Notes: generated from the sequence alone by a model not told the origin. 64,000 nucleotides of DNA from Diplonema japonicum (GCA_964019335.1 OZ025761.1:119501-183500); one strand, 5' to 3'. Counted from the first letter of the stretch, positions 8,577 through 18,431 are shown. Numbers and translations: made by a program.

Positions 8577-11431
8577 ATTAATCCGAGCTACCTGGGGCGA
8601 GGGAGCTTGGGCGAGCCGACTCTCAAACGCATAACAGCGCCTGCTACAGCGCACAGCGTGGGTGCGGTCTCAAAGAGATATCTAGCGCTCGAGAAAATCC
8701 GCGTAGGTTGTGCTGCTGTAGTCAGACGGCTGAAGCCTATATGTGGAGCCCCCCCGCATGAGATCTGTAGGGGATGGGACAACGTGGTGCGACGTGCAGT
8801 GAACCAGCGTGTCATCCCTGAGAGTGCGGCGCCGACGGTTGATATGGCCAAGGACGCTGCGGAGCTGCAGGCGAAGGTGCTCCAAGTGCAGAGAACAATG
8901 GACCTCGCTAGCAAAGTATCGCGGGGTGCTAAGCACAAGAGGGAGATGGAGTACCACTTCGCGAAGCATCGCCAAACCATAGCGGGACTAGTGCAGGGAA
9001 AACAGTCGAGAGAGCTGCTGGCGGTCCGGGCGGCTGACGGGAGGCTCAGCACCAATCTGGGCGAGATCGACCGCGCGTTCAGGGAGGCATGGAGTCCTGT
9101 GTTCCAGATGTACAAAGACAGGCCAGAACCAACAGCGGAAGAGTTCGTGAGATCCTTCGGGGGGTATATCCCGTACTGCTCGATGTCCACCACGGAGCTC
9201 ACCTCTGCGCAGCTTCAGAAGGTCCTCAACAAGAAACAGCGGCAGCATTGTGCAGGGGTAGACGGATGGAGGCTGAGTGAGCTAGCGCACCTACCCCCAG
9301 AACTCCTCGATGGCTTCCTGTTCCTCTTTGACTGGATTGAGACGACCGGCGTGTGGCCACAAGCAATCCTGACTGCCTTGATCACGATGATCCGAAGTCT
9401 GAGTCAGAAGAGCCCTTAGATCCATGTACGCCAACCTCGACCGGCGTTTGCACTTCCAGGCGGGGGTAGGGGAGGTGTTTCGCACCACAAACGGAATCCT
9501 CCAGGGCTGCCCTATCTCACCCGTCTTCATCAACGCCATCCTCGCTGCCTACATCAGGCGATGCGTCACCACATTCCCAGAAGTCCTACCCATCTCCTAC
9601 GCGGACGACCTATACCTCTTCTCTAGGATCTCGGAGAAGGCGGTCCAGAGTTCCATACTCTTGCTGGACGAGCTCTGCCGCCTGACGAACATGTCGGTAC
9701 ACCCGGGGAAAACTAAGGCCTTTAGCACCAAGAAGGGGTACAGAAGCAGGCTGGCGATGAGGGGCACCTTATTCGATACGGTGAAAAGCGTAACTATGCT
9801 GGGGTGTACGGTGTGCCTGCAGCCCACCAGGACGAAGAACACAAGGATCGCCACGGCGCTGGATGCTGTCGACAGGCTCACAGTGACCAAATCACGAGAA
9901 CGCGTAAGGCCCAACTGATAGAAGACTGCATCCTACCAGCGGCGCTCTACGGAGTGCTCTACACGCCACCCACGGACTCGCTCTTGGACTCCCTCAGGAA
10001 GAAGATTACCTCTTGCATATGGGGCCCACACAACCCAACACGCTCGTCAGGCGCCCTCCTCGGGGTGGCTTTCAAGGGACACAGGCTGGACCCGTACTCA
10101 GCAGCCGCATACCGCAGGATCACAACGTTTGCGTGGATGATGAGGAGCGACGGTGAGTCCAGTTCACTCGTCAGGGCGTGCAGAGACGGCTACAAGGAGG
10201 CCGCCCGAAACGGAAACCCCCTCGCCCCGCGCAGGATACTCGGACAGACCCACGAGCTGCTGGAGGAACTAGGGTCCAGCTGGGCGCAATTCGCGCGGCA
10301 ATGGGTCCCCCTAGAGCCTGGGGCATTGAAGCATGAGGTCAGGAAGCTCCTGAAGGTCCACCTGCGAGCGGACCCTCCTTTCAGGGGACGGGCGACATCG
10401 ACGAAGTGACAACCAACGGGCTACACCTGCACCTGGCGACCCGCAACCCTCCCAAAGCACGAAGGGTACTGCAGGCGATAACTGGGGCTGTTTTCCCGTT
10501 CCACCCCAAGATCATCAACGACACGGTCGGGGGGGCGGACGAAATGCATGGGCTGCGACGCTACTTTCGACATTTCGGAACACACGGCGAGACTCCTGGA
10601 GCACACCCTCTGGGACTGTCAGGCACACGAGCACATCAGGACAGCTTCCGAGACGCGGGCAGCGCTGTGCACACAACGTAACCAGTGGCCCCGGTGCACG
10701 CAACTGCACGGCATCGCGACAGTGGGACTCGGGCTGGACACTGCCGAGTTGCAGCTGATGATGGCGGAGATTACTGGTAGCTTACAACTCACCTTCGCAC
10801 GGAAGAAGACGATGGACTTCAGCGTTCACCTGTGGAACAGGCCTTTCGAGAAGGGGTGTTTGCTCAAGCCACGGTTTTAGCCATGGTTTGAGGCAACAGT
10901 ACCTCCCACGGCTCATCCCGCACGTCATCCGATGGCTCTCTGCCCTTCACTGGGGCACGACAGGTGGATAGGTCTCCAGGCTTGAGCTGGCCATAGACTT
11001 CATTGCCACGGTGGGACTCTCGCCTTGTGAAGAGGGTGAGGACATCCAAGTGAGCGCGCGTGTAATAGGCCGGGTGATAACGGCACTAGAACGCATCCAC
11101 ACCAGTAAGGGCATAGCGCCCCTCATCCCAGCTGCGTCAGTAGTTTCTGTCCACTCCCTACACACGTTGGGTTACTACAACAGCTCCGTAAGGGGCTACT
11201 CCTCTAGACCGGTATTCGCCTCCCCGGCGACCCGCCACATCCTTGAGAAACAACTGTACAACTATTGTGTCCTTACCAACTCGGTTGAGGGTTTTATACC
11301 TAAGGTACCGAGGAGGGTGAACGAGGGGCCGAAGGCCACACCACAGCAGAAAGGTTCGATCAAGAGATAGATTGAGACTCTTCAGGCGTCCTGCCACATA
11401 CCGCAGGTACCCTTAAATGTCTCTTTTTTCT
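8577..11431 (+). mobile_element. Non-LTR retrotransposon LINE2, internally deleted
   Basis: The 2.85-kb element carries broken RT-type coding frames and ends in a hairpin (CCTGCCACATACCGCAGG) plus TACCCTTAAATGTCTC and a T-rich tract. It sits inside the AT-hook DDE transposon remnant and is flanked by a ~90-bp duplication. Shorter copies of its 3' end are at 5925-6222, 26519-26895 and 57545-57592. It belongs with ingi/CRE-like kinetoplastid elements by RT motifs, though I cannot place it in a clade. Confidence 0.75.
8607..11370 (+). pseudogene. LINE2 reverse transcriptase polyprotein, broken
   Basis: Frame 8607-9419 has the region before the RT palm, with GVDGWRLSELAHLPPELL. Frame 9424-9918 resumes at RT motif GILQGCPISPVFINAIL, followed by the catalytic SYADDLYLF box. 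The segment with the first palm Asp is missing, so part of the RT core is deleted at about 9419-9424. Later frames (9804-10409, 10406-10681, 10548-10880, 11011-11370) carry the C-terminal part, including a finger-like CMGCDATFDISEHTARLLEH. At least four frame changes. No RNase H or endonuclease is evident. Non-functional. Confidence 0.75.
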
Positions 11432-11541
11432 TTTTTTTTTTTTACCCCTAGTTTCTCAACTGCAAGTTTAAAAGCGTCCATTTTTGGAACCCCCCCCCCC
11501 CCCCCTCTTTTTCTGAAGTTGTTTAAAGTGGGAAAGCCTAT
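11432..11541. repeat. Right copy of the ~90-bp duplication flanking LINE2
   Basis: Matches 8483-8576 with longer T and C runs, then continues into sequence (11542-11770) that belongs to the interrupted host transposon. GAAAGTGTCAATTGGCCTCA near 11726 is shared with about 32887-32906. Confidence 0.8.
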
Positions 11542-11789
11542 TTTTGGAACCCCCCTCTTTTACTGAATTTATGCAAAGTGAAAAAACCCATTTTTGCCCC
11601 TAGGACTGAATTTTTTGGCTACTAGTAACACTCACTTTCCAATTTTATGGGGTGTTTTTTTTTCCTAACCTGGGCTGGGAAAGTTGTAGAAATTTTTTTC
11701 TTTGGGAAAAAGTACTTAGAGAAATATTGAAAGTGTCAATTGGCCTCATTTTGGGGGGGTTTTTTTGAAACGATGCCATATATTATAGT

Positions 11790-12531
11790 GCGACATGATC
11801 AGACTGGAACGGCCGCCCCGGGGCATCCTCTGCTCAACCGAGAGAAAGAAGACATAATTGCTGGTTTAAAGAAGGAGAGGACATGCTACAAGTGGGCAGG
11901 GAAGACAGAAGCACCCCAAAAAGATGGAAGGGCTCAGCAGAAAAGAAGAGGTGATGATGGGGAAGTCCGGGCATCACGAGCTGTTGAAGAAAGACTTCAA
12001 GCAACGCATTTGCGAAGGATGCGGACCCGCAACAGAGAGAACGCTCAAACACCTCCTCCTGAAATGCCCTGCTACCAAAGCGGCCAGGGCTAAACACTTC
12101 GACACCCTGACGCTAAAGCACATCCTTGGGAAAGACCCCTGAAAAGCGATCCTATTCCTTGAAGAGACCGAAAACCTACCCCCCAAACCACCACAGCAAC
12201 CGACTAACCCGCCGACGTAGCAAAGCCGATCAAGGCAGCTGAGCGAATTGAAAGAGTGAAAAAAAAAGAGCCCCCCCCCCCCCCCCCCCAAACCCACCCC
12301 AATATATTTGAAAAAAAAAAAAAAAAAAAAAGAAAAAAAAAATAAGAAGATGCTGAGGACCGGCACCCTCAGTAGCCTTCAAAAAAAAAAAAAAAAATGC
12401 CAAACAACCAGCAAAGCTTGTGGGTAGAGAACACCAGTATGGTCATGAGTACTCGGGCAACCGGGTGAGCGTCTCGAGACACTTCCAACCCACCTAGTGG
12501 GTACGGCCTTAGCAAGTCGAAAAGGAAGTGG

Positions 12532-12566
<35 letters not shown>

Positions 12567-12690
12567 CCGGCGGACGTGGGAGGCCCTTCTTCGGAAGGTG
12601 CCAGTCGCTTGACCAGTGTCGTCGAATGCGCGCTATATTTTATAAGTTCGCATAACAATCGAAAGTAAAAGGACGTATACCAAGGGGTTG
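11790..12690 (+). repeat. Unidentified dispersed repeat interrupted by a LINE1 tail
   Basis: 11790-11839 and 12565-12690 together match the uninterrupted copy at 54532-54705 (GACTGGAACGGCCGCC, GGAGGCCCTTCTTCGG, GCGCTATATTTTATAAGT). A third partial copy lies at 24368-24432. No coding capacity seen. Its identity is unknown. Confidence 0.8.
11840..12564 (+). mobile_element. LINE1 5'-truncated insertion with poly(A)
   Basis: Corresponds to the last ~600 bp of the LINE1 ORF and 3' UTR (LSRKEEVMMGKSGHHELL, a C-x2-C finger with TERTLKHLLLKCPAT) plus the 3' hairpin ACCCACCTAGTGGGT and a ~28-nt A tail. Comparison with 54571-54585 shows the exact insertion point: GCTCAACC | CGGCGG. The ORF piece has several breaks. 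Confidence 0.85.
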
Positions 12691-13000
12691 GCCCAGAATG
12701 TCAGTTTTCTTTTTTTCTTTTCTTTTCTTTTCTTTTTTTAAGGTGGTGGGTCATTTGTTGGGGAGGGTCATTTGTTGACATTCTTTGCCTTAGCAAGCAA
12801 AAAGAAGTGGAATTTAAAAAAAAAAAGGAAAAAGTGAGAGCGAGCACCCCATGCACACTGAAACTTTATCGAATTTCTTTTTGAATACTCAATTTCCCCC
12901 CTTGTAGACATTGTTTATAGGGCATGTGACCCTCCCCCAAAAAGGAGATACTCTCACTTTGTTTCTATTAAAGATCTATGACTTGGTCCAACTGTCACCT
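12691..13000. other. Intergenic, with a second short LINE1 tail
   Basis: 12788-12832 is a minimal LINE1 3' end (GCCTTAGCAAGC, GAAGTGGAATTT, A run). The remainder is T/C-rich and I see nothing coding. Confidence 0.6.
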
Positions 13001-13018
13001 CTATCACAGGAACAGCTT
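13001..13018 (+). promoter_or_regulatory. Probable spliced-leader acceptor of LRR2
   Basis: CTATCACAGGAACAGCT; the same ATCACAGGAACAGCT block precedes LRR3 (23061) and the kinase gene (14886). AG at 13008-13009 would leave a 26-nt 5' UTR. Inferred. Confidence 0.5.
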
Positions 13019-13035
13019 TTTACAAAAGAAATAAA

Positions 13036-14103
13036 ATGAGCCTGACGGTGTTCATCAAGATAGAGAACAAGGAGACGCACGAGGTGGAGCTGGGAAGCCA
13101 TGACACGGTGAAGGACCTGTACAGGAAGGCGGGGGAGGCTGCTGGGGTGGAGGAGAAGACTTTTCTTTTACACTTCGAAGGTGAGGAACTGGACGAGACT
13201 CTCGGTGGGAATGAGATACAGCACCTTGGGATGTGGGAGGGGTGCGAGCTCCTTCTCTGCTGCAATGTCCGCAACACGATGTGTGTCCTTTCACAGGAGC
13301 TGTCTTCAGAAGAGACAAGGAAGGCAATAGAACGGCGTTTGGAGGAGGACCCTGACCTTCTTCTTCAGGTGGAAGTATCGGGTGTGGGCTCGTGTTTTTG
13401 GCTGTGTGAAGAGGACTTCCCTTCTGGCCTTCGTCATCTCAAAGTGACGGACCCTGGGCAGTGTGTGACCTCCATTGGCGATTGCTTCTTGGCTGAGTGC
13501 GTGTCCCTTGTCACCCTTGATCTCACCTCCCTGCGGGGTGTTCAGAGAGTCAAAGATTCTTTTCTTTTCGGATGCAGGTCGTTGCAGGCTGTTGACCTTA
13601 CCCCCTTTTGCAACATCAAAAAAATCGAATATCGCTTCCTCAATTACTGCGAATCCCTGACAGAGTTGGATCTGGGACCCCTTCAGAACGTGACGGAGGT
13701 GGATTTCTGTTTCATGTCAAATTGCACGTCTCTGCAGACCCTTGATGTGGGTCCCCTTCGAAATGTCACGGTGATTGATGGCCAGTTTCTCAGCTCTTGC
13801 AGTTCCCTCACTTCTGTGGATCTTGGCCTTCCTCATGTGGTGTTGGTGGGCGACAACTTCCTCGGTGATTGCAGCTCTCTCACTTCTGTTGACCTCAGCG
13901 CGATGCGGAACTTGTCGCGGTTGGGATATGATTTTCTTTCCGGCTGCAGTTCTCTGACCACTGTTGACTTCGGGTATCTGAGGGAGAGGGTCAAAGTTGT
14001 TAAAAATGGCTACATGGCCCACTGCGACAATGTCCCTTTGGAGGAACGCAGGAAGCCATCGCCAGTCACACCCCGGCGCAAGAAGTGTTGTTTTGTGTGC
14101 TGA
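13036..14103 (+). CDS. Ubl-LRR-CaaX protein (LRR2), intact
   Basis: 355 residues. Residues 1-75 are a ubiquitin-like beta-grasp domain (MSLTVFIKIENKE, LLHFEGEELDETLG, GMWEGCELLL) without a C-terminal Gly-Gly, so it is a built-in Ubl rather than a conjugated modifier. Residues ~76-127 form a Cys- and acid-rich linker (ERRLEEDPDLLLQVE) almost invariant among paralogues. Residues ~128-335 hold about nine BspA-type LRRs (LTSVDLGPLRNVTVIGxxFL). The C-terminus is basic and ends CFVC, a CaaX-type prenylation signal. Predicted: cytosolic, prenyl-anchored LRR adaptor, possibly linked to ubiquitin-type interactions (inference). It begins 26 nt after a probable trans-splice acceptor and is one of the cleanest family members. 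Confidence 0.88.
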   Translation: MSLTVFIKIENKETHEVELGSHDTVKDLYRKAGEAAGVEEKTFLLHFEGEELDETLGGNEIQHLGMWEGCELLLCCNVRNTMCVLSQELSSEETRKAIERRLEEDPDLLLQVEVSGVGSCFWLCEEDFPSGLRHLKVTDPGQCVTSIGDCFLAECVSLVTLDLTSLRGVQRVKDSFLFGCRSLQAVDLTPFCNIKKIEYRFLNYCESLTELDLGPLQNVTEVDFCFMSNCTSLQTLDVGPLRNVTVIDGQFLSSCSSLTSVDLGLPHVVLVGDNFLGDCSSLTSVDLSAMRNLSRLGYDFLSGCSSLTTVDFGYLRERVKVVKNGYMAHCDNVPLEERRKPSPVTPRRKKCCFVC

Positions 14104-14189
14104 CCCCTCTCGTGGTGTGCGGGGAACCTTCCAGTATTTGAGAACTTGTGGAATGACACACTCGTTCCCTTTCTGTGTGTGTGCTTTTT

Positions 14190-14336
14190 TTGTTACATAT
14201 ATTTATCTTTCAAAAAATGATTTTATAACTATATGCAACTTGTGCCGAGCATAAAACTTTCGCAGCTTTTTGTTAAAAACCTTTTTTGCTCGTGCGAACA
14301 ACAAAGACATATAGTCATAAAGAATTATTTTACTAG
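14190..14336 (+). repeat. Solo terminal repeat of the tyrosine-recombinase retroelement
   Basis: Reverse complement of the B repeat at 18222-18369 and 21337-21451: ATGATTTTATAACTATATGC, CTTTCGCAGCTTTTT, TTTTTTGCTCGTGCGAACAA, ending at CATAAAGAATTATTTT. It sits 87 bp after the LRR2 stop codon with no element interior attached. It could serve in the LRR2 3' UTR. Confidence 0.8.
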
Positions 14337-14832
14337 ACTGTGGGAACAAACCCTGGGTCGAACGCGGACACAGTATTAACAGATAGACCCCCCCCTACCC
14401 CCCCTCCCATAGGGCGGCCCTCTAGCGCTGCTGTCCTGTACTTTGAGTTTTCTTTTTCTTTTTCTTTCTTTTTTTTTGAAACACTTCTATTGCTGATTTC
14501 GTCCTGCCTCTTTTTGCAGCCTGTCACAAGGTGGCTCAGGGTGCGGTGTTTCACTACACAGCAGCATTGGCTTTCGGCTTTCGGCTTTCTGCTTTCGTAC
14601 CATTACCTAGCTTTTGCCTTTGTGCTTCTTCACTCCGTTATCTCGCACCCCTCTGTTTTTCTACCTTGATAAGGATCTCGCTTCCCTGCTTAATCTAAAG
14701 GGGGCGTCGTTCGTCATAACCACCAACATCACATCCCCAAAGGGCACGGTCCAGGAGTATTCTCAAGGGAAAGGGGGACAACCAATACCACCTTTACGTC
14801 TACGGAGACGTCGCATGGTGTTGCGTGGGGAT

Positions 14833-14878
<46 letters not shown>

Positions 14879-14885
14879 AAATACC
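14337..14885. other. Low-complexity intergenic sequence upstream of the kinase
   Basis: Contains C-rich and T-rich tracts and a ~40-nt A run (about 14836-14876). A long open frame extends back through this region, but it would encode a polylysine stretch and no domain, so I do not count it as coding. Confidence 0.6.
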
Positions 14886-14900
14886 ATCACAGGAACAGCT
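14886..14900 (+). promoter_or_regulatory. Probable spliced-leader acceptor of the kinase gene
   Basis: ATCACAGGAACAGCT, identical to the block before LRR2 and LRR3; AG at 14891-14892, 51 nt before the ATG at 14944. Supports the downstream start. Inferred. Confidence 0.5.
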
Positions 14901-14943
14901 TCTTGCAACTGTATCTTTTCACACACCCCTTTTTTTTTTGAAA

Positions 14944-17628
14944 ATGCTCACCAACGACCATGAGGTGTGTCTTGTGACACTTAGAAAGGGCGGCGACCCC
15001 ATCGTAGGCGCCGTGAACATGCTGCACAAGTACGGGAGCCAGGTGAACATCTGGAGGCACAGCGAACCTGTGCCTTCCAGCGACGTTGCGACAATTAAAG
15101 TACTTGACAACAAAGCAAAGCAGTGGGTGAACAGTGTAGGAAAGTACAACTTCTACCGAAACATACAACTTGGCAGTGGCGGGCAGGGTGGGGTGTACCT
15201 CGGCAGGCATTCAGAAACCAGGACATTTGTTGCGGTAAAAGAACTCGAAGGAAAAGGGAGGGAGTGCGAGCACGAAGCCCTCGCCGCCTTCGTGAACCAC
15301 GAAAACGTCATCAAGCTGCTGACACATTCTGGGAAGATCTTCGTTCTGGAGCTTCTCGAGACAAACCTTACACAGATCCCCATCACGACCTTCCAGCACG
15401 TCTTTGACTTCACACTACAAATACTGCGCGGGCTTAAGGCCATCCACGAAAAGGGGTTAGCACATCGTGACATGAAGCCAGCAAACATTATGTACAAGGA
15501 AGGCGTGCTTAAGATATCTGACTTCGGTGCAGCCACCAACGACCTGACTGGCATTAACACCGTTATCTCCACACCGAAGTACGAGCCTCCTGAATTGGGA
15601 CCACGCATGGACCACCAGAAGGGTGATGTGTTCAGCACAGGGGTCATCATCGCCGATATGATCGCTGACTGCAAGCAGGATACGATCCCGTTTACCCTGG
15701 ACCGCCTGTGCACCCTCATGACCCAGCGCGATCCCGAAGCAAGGCCCAACGTGGGATCGGCCATCGAAATCCTGCAGCAGCAGCGCCTGTGGAAGGTCGA
15801 CGATATCATCCACGTGTACCTGCGACACACTGCCAGATGCCCTGGCGAACCGTTGGAACTAACTGGTAAGAAGCGGACAGTAGATTGCGACATGTCTGTC
15901 TGTACTGACATGGTGGAAGGAGACTACCGTGGGAGGTATTGGTTCACGCGAAATGGGTCAAACGCACCTGCGGTTCTCCTAGAATGCTCGGTGGAAGGTC
16001 CGAATAACGCTTTCACCGCTAGCAGCGTGGTCGGCACGATGAAGCTGGGGGAGAGGGTCAGCTGGGATGCAAAGAACACTGAAACGTTCGAGAAGCACTT
16101 CATGCCAGCACCGCAGAGGCTTGTCGAACAGCACAAAGAGAACAGCACCACGTACCCACGGAGGGATAAGAGAGAAGTGGAACCCAACGTTGTTTCAGCG
16201 GCCACCTTTGTCGCCTTCATCACGGAGCCCGTCAGCATTACTGAAGGCAAAGAATACAAACTATACCCCTGGGGTGCTGTGGTGCTTCTTTACGGGAGCT
16301 TGAAAGCCTCTACCACCTACGACTGTTGCTACCCCTTCAAGGAGCCGCAATTCTTATCAAAGGGACAGTTCAGCCCATTCGACCAGCTTGTCAGTACGGC
16401 ACACTCCCAACACATGTTACGAGTGCCCATGGACTTGCATGTGTACAACCCTCTGTGGTCCGAGCTGGAAAAAAGGGAATGGAAGGTTCCGCACCACAAA
16501 GCCGCAGCCCTGCTCGATCACGTGGAACGCGGGGGCACAATGAGCAACGACGGTCTCTTCGAAGGTACAGAAGCAGGTCTATGGGACACCATCGAGAAGG
16601 AGGAAGGGATGACGGAGCTCCTGTCTGACGAAAAAACAGCGCAGTTCCTCCTCCCGCACTTGGTACTGAGCGGTTTGCGCAAGGCAACGAAAAAACGCAC
16701 ACCGGGGGCAGAGAGCACACCCGATGCAATGCAGTACATGAAGAGCGTAGAGCACATAGCAAAAGGGAAGAAGCAGGGGATAGCAGCTCCGGACAAGCTC
16801 GACTATCTTAGTTGGAATACGTTGTACACAAAGGTCACGTCGCTGTGCGAGTACCTCCAAGCTCCCATTATGAACGAGATGAGAGGTGAGATGATGATGC
16901 CAACAGGACTGCCTGTACACGAGAACGACATCGAGGTAGAAACCATATGCGACGGTTGGAAGACGGTGACGGTCAGAAAAACTGGGCAAAAGATGGACTT
17001 CAGAATGGCGGAGGGGGATGTACAGAGCAGGGTGAAGAAACACGTGATGATGAGCCACTTTATCGCATACATGCAGACCGTGCTGGCGTGGCACGGGCTG
17101 GACATAGGGTTCGTGCCGAACCTTGCCGTTCCAGTTATCACAAGTGGGTTCTATTTGTTCGTACCGGTTTTGGTAGAGCAGAAGGTGCAATCTTGCGACC
17201 ATTTGCCGAATGCAGTGCACGCATTAGCTGGGCTTGCTGTGCTGGACCTGCTAGGGTTCGGGGAGTGGGGTAACTTTTTACATGTGACCTCTGACCACAG
17301 ATTGATCTTCCGTCCAGCAATCTCGGAGAACAGTGTTGAGCTCAAGTACAAGCTGCTGAAGACTGTCAACTCTCTAGAGTCGCTGCACCGTGTAAAGGCA
17401 CTCGCCTTCTTGGCGGTCAAGATACTCAGCACCTACAACATGTTCAAGAGTTACGTCAAAGCAGCCTCCGGTTCAAGCCTTGCCCTACCCCCTCACGACG
17501 CCGGCATTAAAACACAGATCTCCACCTTCATCAACAGGAGCGTCCAGGAAGCCAGCGAACGGCCCGCAGCAGCGCACAGTCCTACCAATGTAAAGAAGTC
17601 TGGGGGGTGGCTTTCCTTGTGGAACTAG
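14944..17628 (+). CDS. Serine/threonine protein kinase with long unclassified C-terminal region
   Basis: 894 residues from the ATG chosen because it follows the shared acceptor motif; the frame is open further upstream only through a poly-A run. The kinase domain spans residues ~70-325: Gly loop LGSGGQGGVYLG (77-88), VAVKE with the ATP-binding Lys (K99), HRDMKPAN (catalytic loop, D176), DFG (193-195), PEL for APE. All catalytic residues are present, so it should be active; the family (NEK-, MAPKKK- or WNK-like) is unclear. Residues ~330-894 match nothing I recognise: no membrane segments, mostly mixed alpha/beta character, ending in a short Gly-Trp tail. It sits between LRR2 and the retroelement and shares their acceptor block, hinting at common descent of 5' flanks. 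Confidence 0.85.
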   Translation: MLTNDHEVCLVTLRKGGDPIVGAVNMLHKYGSQVNIWRHSEPVPSSDVATIKVLDNKAKQWVNSVGKYNFYRNIQLGSGGQGGVYLGRHSETRTFVAVKELEGKGRECEHEALAAFVNHENVIKLLTHSGKIFVLELLETNLTQIPITTFQHVFDFTLQILRGLKAIHEKGLAHRDMKPANIMYKEGVLKISDFGAATNDLTGINTVISTPKYEPPELGPRMDHQKGDVFSTGVIIADMIADCKQDTIPFTLDRLCTLMTQRDPEARPNVGSAIEILQQQRLWKVDDIIHVYLRHTARCPGEPLELTGKKRTVDCDMSVCTDMVEGDYRGRYWFTRNGSNAPAVLLECSVEGPNNAFTASSVVGTMKLGERVSWDAKNTETFEKHFMPAPQRLVEQHKENSTTYPRRDKREVEPNVVSAATFVAFITEPVSITEGKEYKLYPWGAVVLLYGSLKASTTYDCCYPFKEPQFLSKGQFSPFDQLVSTAHSQHMLRVPMDLHVYNPLWSELEKREWKVPHHKAAALLDHVERGGTMSNDGLFEGTEAGLWDTIEKEEGMTELLSDEKTAQFLLPHLVLSGLRKATKKRTPGAESTPDAMQYMKSVEHIAKGKKQGIAAPDKLDYLSWNTLYTKVTSLCEYLQAPIMNEMRGEMMMPTGLPVHENDIEVETICDGWKTVTVRKTGQKMDFRMAEGDVQSRVKKHVMMSHFIAYMQTVLAWHGLDIGFVPNLAVPVITSGFYLFVPVLVEQKVQSCDHLPNAVHALAGLAVLDLLGFGEWGNFLHVTSDHRLIFRPAISENSVELKYKLLKTVNSLESLHRVKALAFLAVKILSTYNMFKSYVKAASGSSLALPPHDAGIKTQISTFINRSVQEASERPAAAHSPTNVKKSGGWLSLWN

Positions 17629-18191
17629 AAAGAACTAAGAAGGAAAAATAAAGTGTTTTTTTGGGGGGGGTAAAACGGTACAAGGTACACGAGCATATAA
17701 CCCACAAGAGAGGTTGTGTGTTCCTCAAGTGAGTTACTTTTGGGTCTAGCCCGTTCTCTTTCTTTTTTTCTTTTATCTTAGGGGGCAGCAGGGATCAAGG
17801 TCTTCGGGTCTCAGGTGTGTGACGGCACCTCCCCTTACGCGAGTCAAGGTGATTAACAGAGGAAGGCAAGGGTGAACTCAAATGATGTGTTTTCCGATGC
17901 TTTTCCAGGTGGGCAGTGCAGGACCTGTTCACTCCCAAGAACCCCCCCCCCCCCCCCCCCCCCCCAAGAAATACTTCTTTTTTTTCATGTTTTAAAAAAC
18001 ATATGCACTTTTTTTCAGGGGCTCCTGGACCGTCCTCGTTATTACCCCGAGCCTCCCAGGAACCTTCTTCCCTGTGCAACTCTCTGTTCACGATGCGGTC
18101 GTCGAAATCCTGCACCGTGCGTGGCTGGGCGGTAGCGAGGGGCTCGTCATATTCACCACAAAAAAAAAAAACAAAAAAAAAAAAAAAACAG
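17629..18191. other. Intergenic, homopolymer-rich
   Basis: Contains a G run (17661), a long C run (17942-17965), T runs and an A-rich stretch before the retroelement. Overlapping frames encode only Pro-, Phe- or Lys-rich low-complexity peptides. Nothing else recognised. Confidence 0.5.
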
Positions 18192-18369
18192 CGTCTTGTT
18201 GTCGTCCTTCGCCCAAAGTACTTTTTTGTTGTTCGCATGAGCAAAAAAGGTTTTTTAAAAAGCTGCGAAAGTTTTTTGCTCGGCACAAGTTGCATATAGT
18301 TATAAAATCATTTTTTGAAAGATAAATATTTGTAACAAAAATAATTCTTTATGTCTTTGTTGTTCGCTT
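18192..18369 (-). repeat. Split direct repeat (A+B), 3' side of the retroelement
   Basis: A copy 18192-18221, B copy 18222-18335, then AATAATTCTTTATG and a second partial start of B (TTTGTTGTTCGC, 18357-18369). Same orientation as the copy at 21337-21510, with A and B swapped. Confidence 0.85.
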
Positions 18370-18431
18370 CAGGACCCTCTGGGACCGCGGAACGCAGTGC
18401 CGTAACGGCGGGGCCGTGGAGGCGTCTCACA

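Noticed and set aside
14614-14943. Upstream extension of the kinase frame by 110 codons
   Set aside because: It runs through a ~40-nt A run and lies before the probable splice acceptor at 14891; no domain content.
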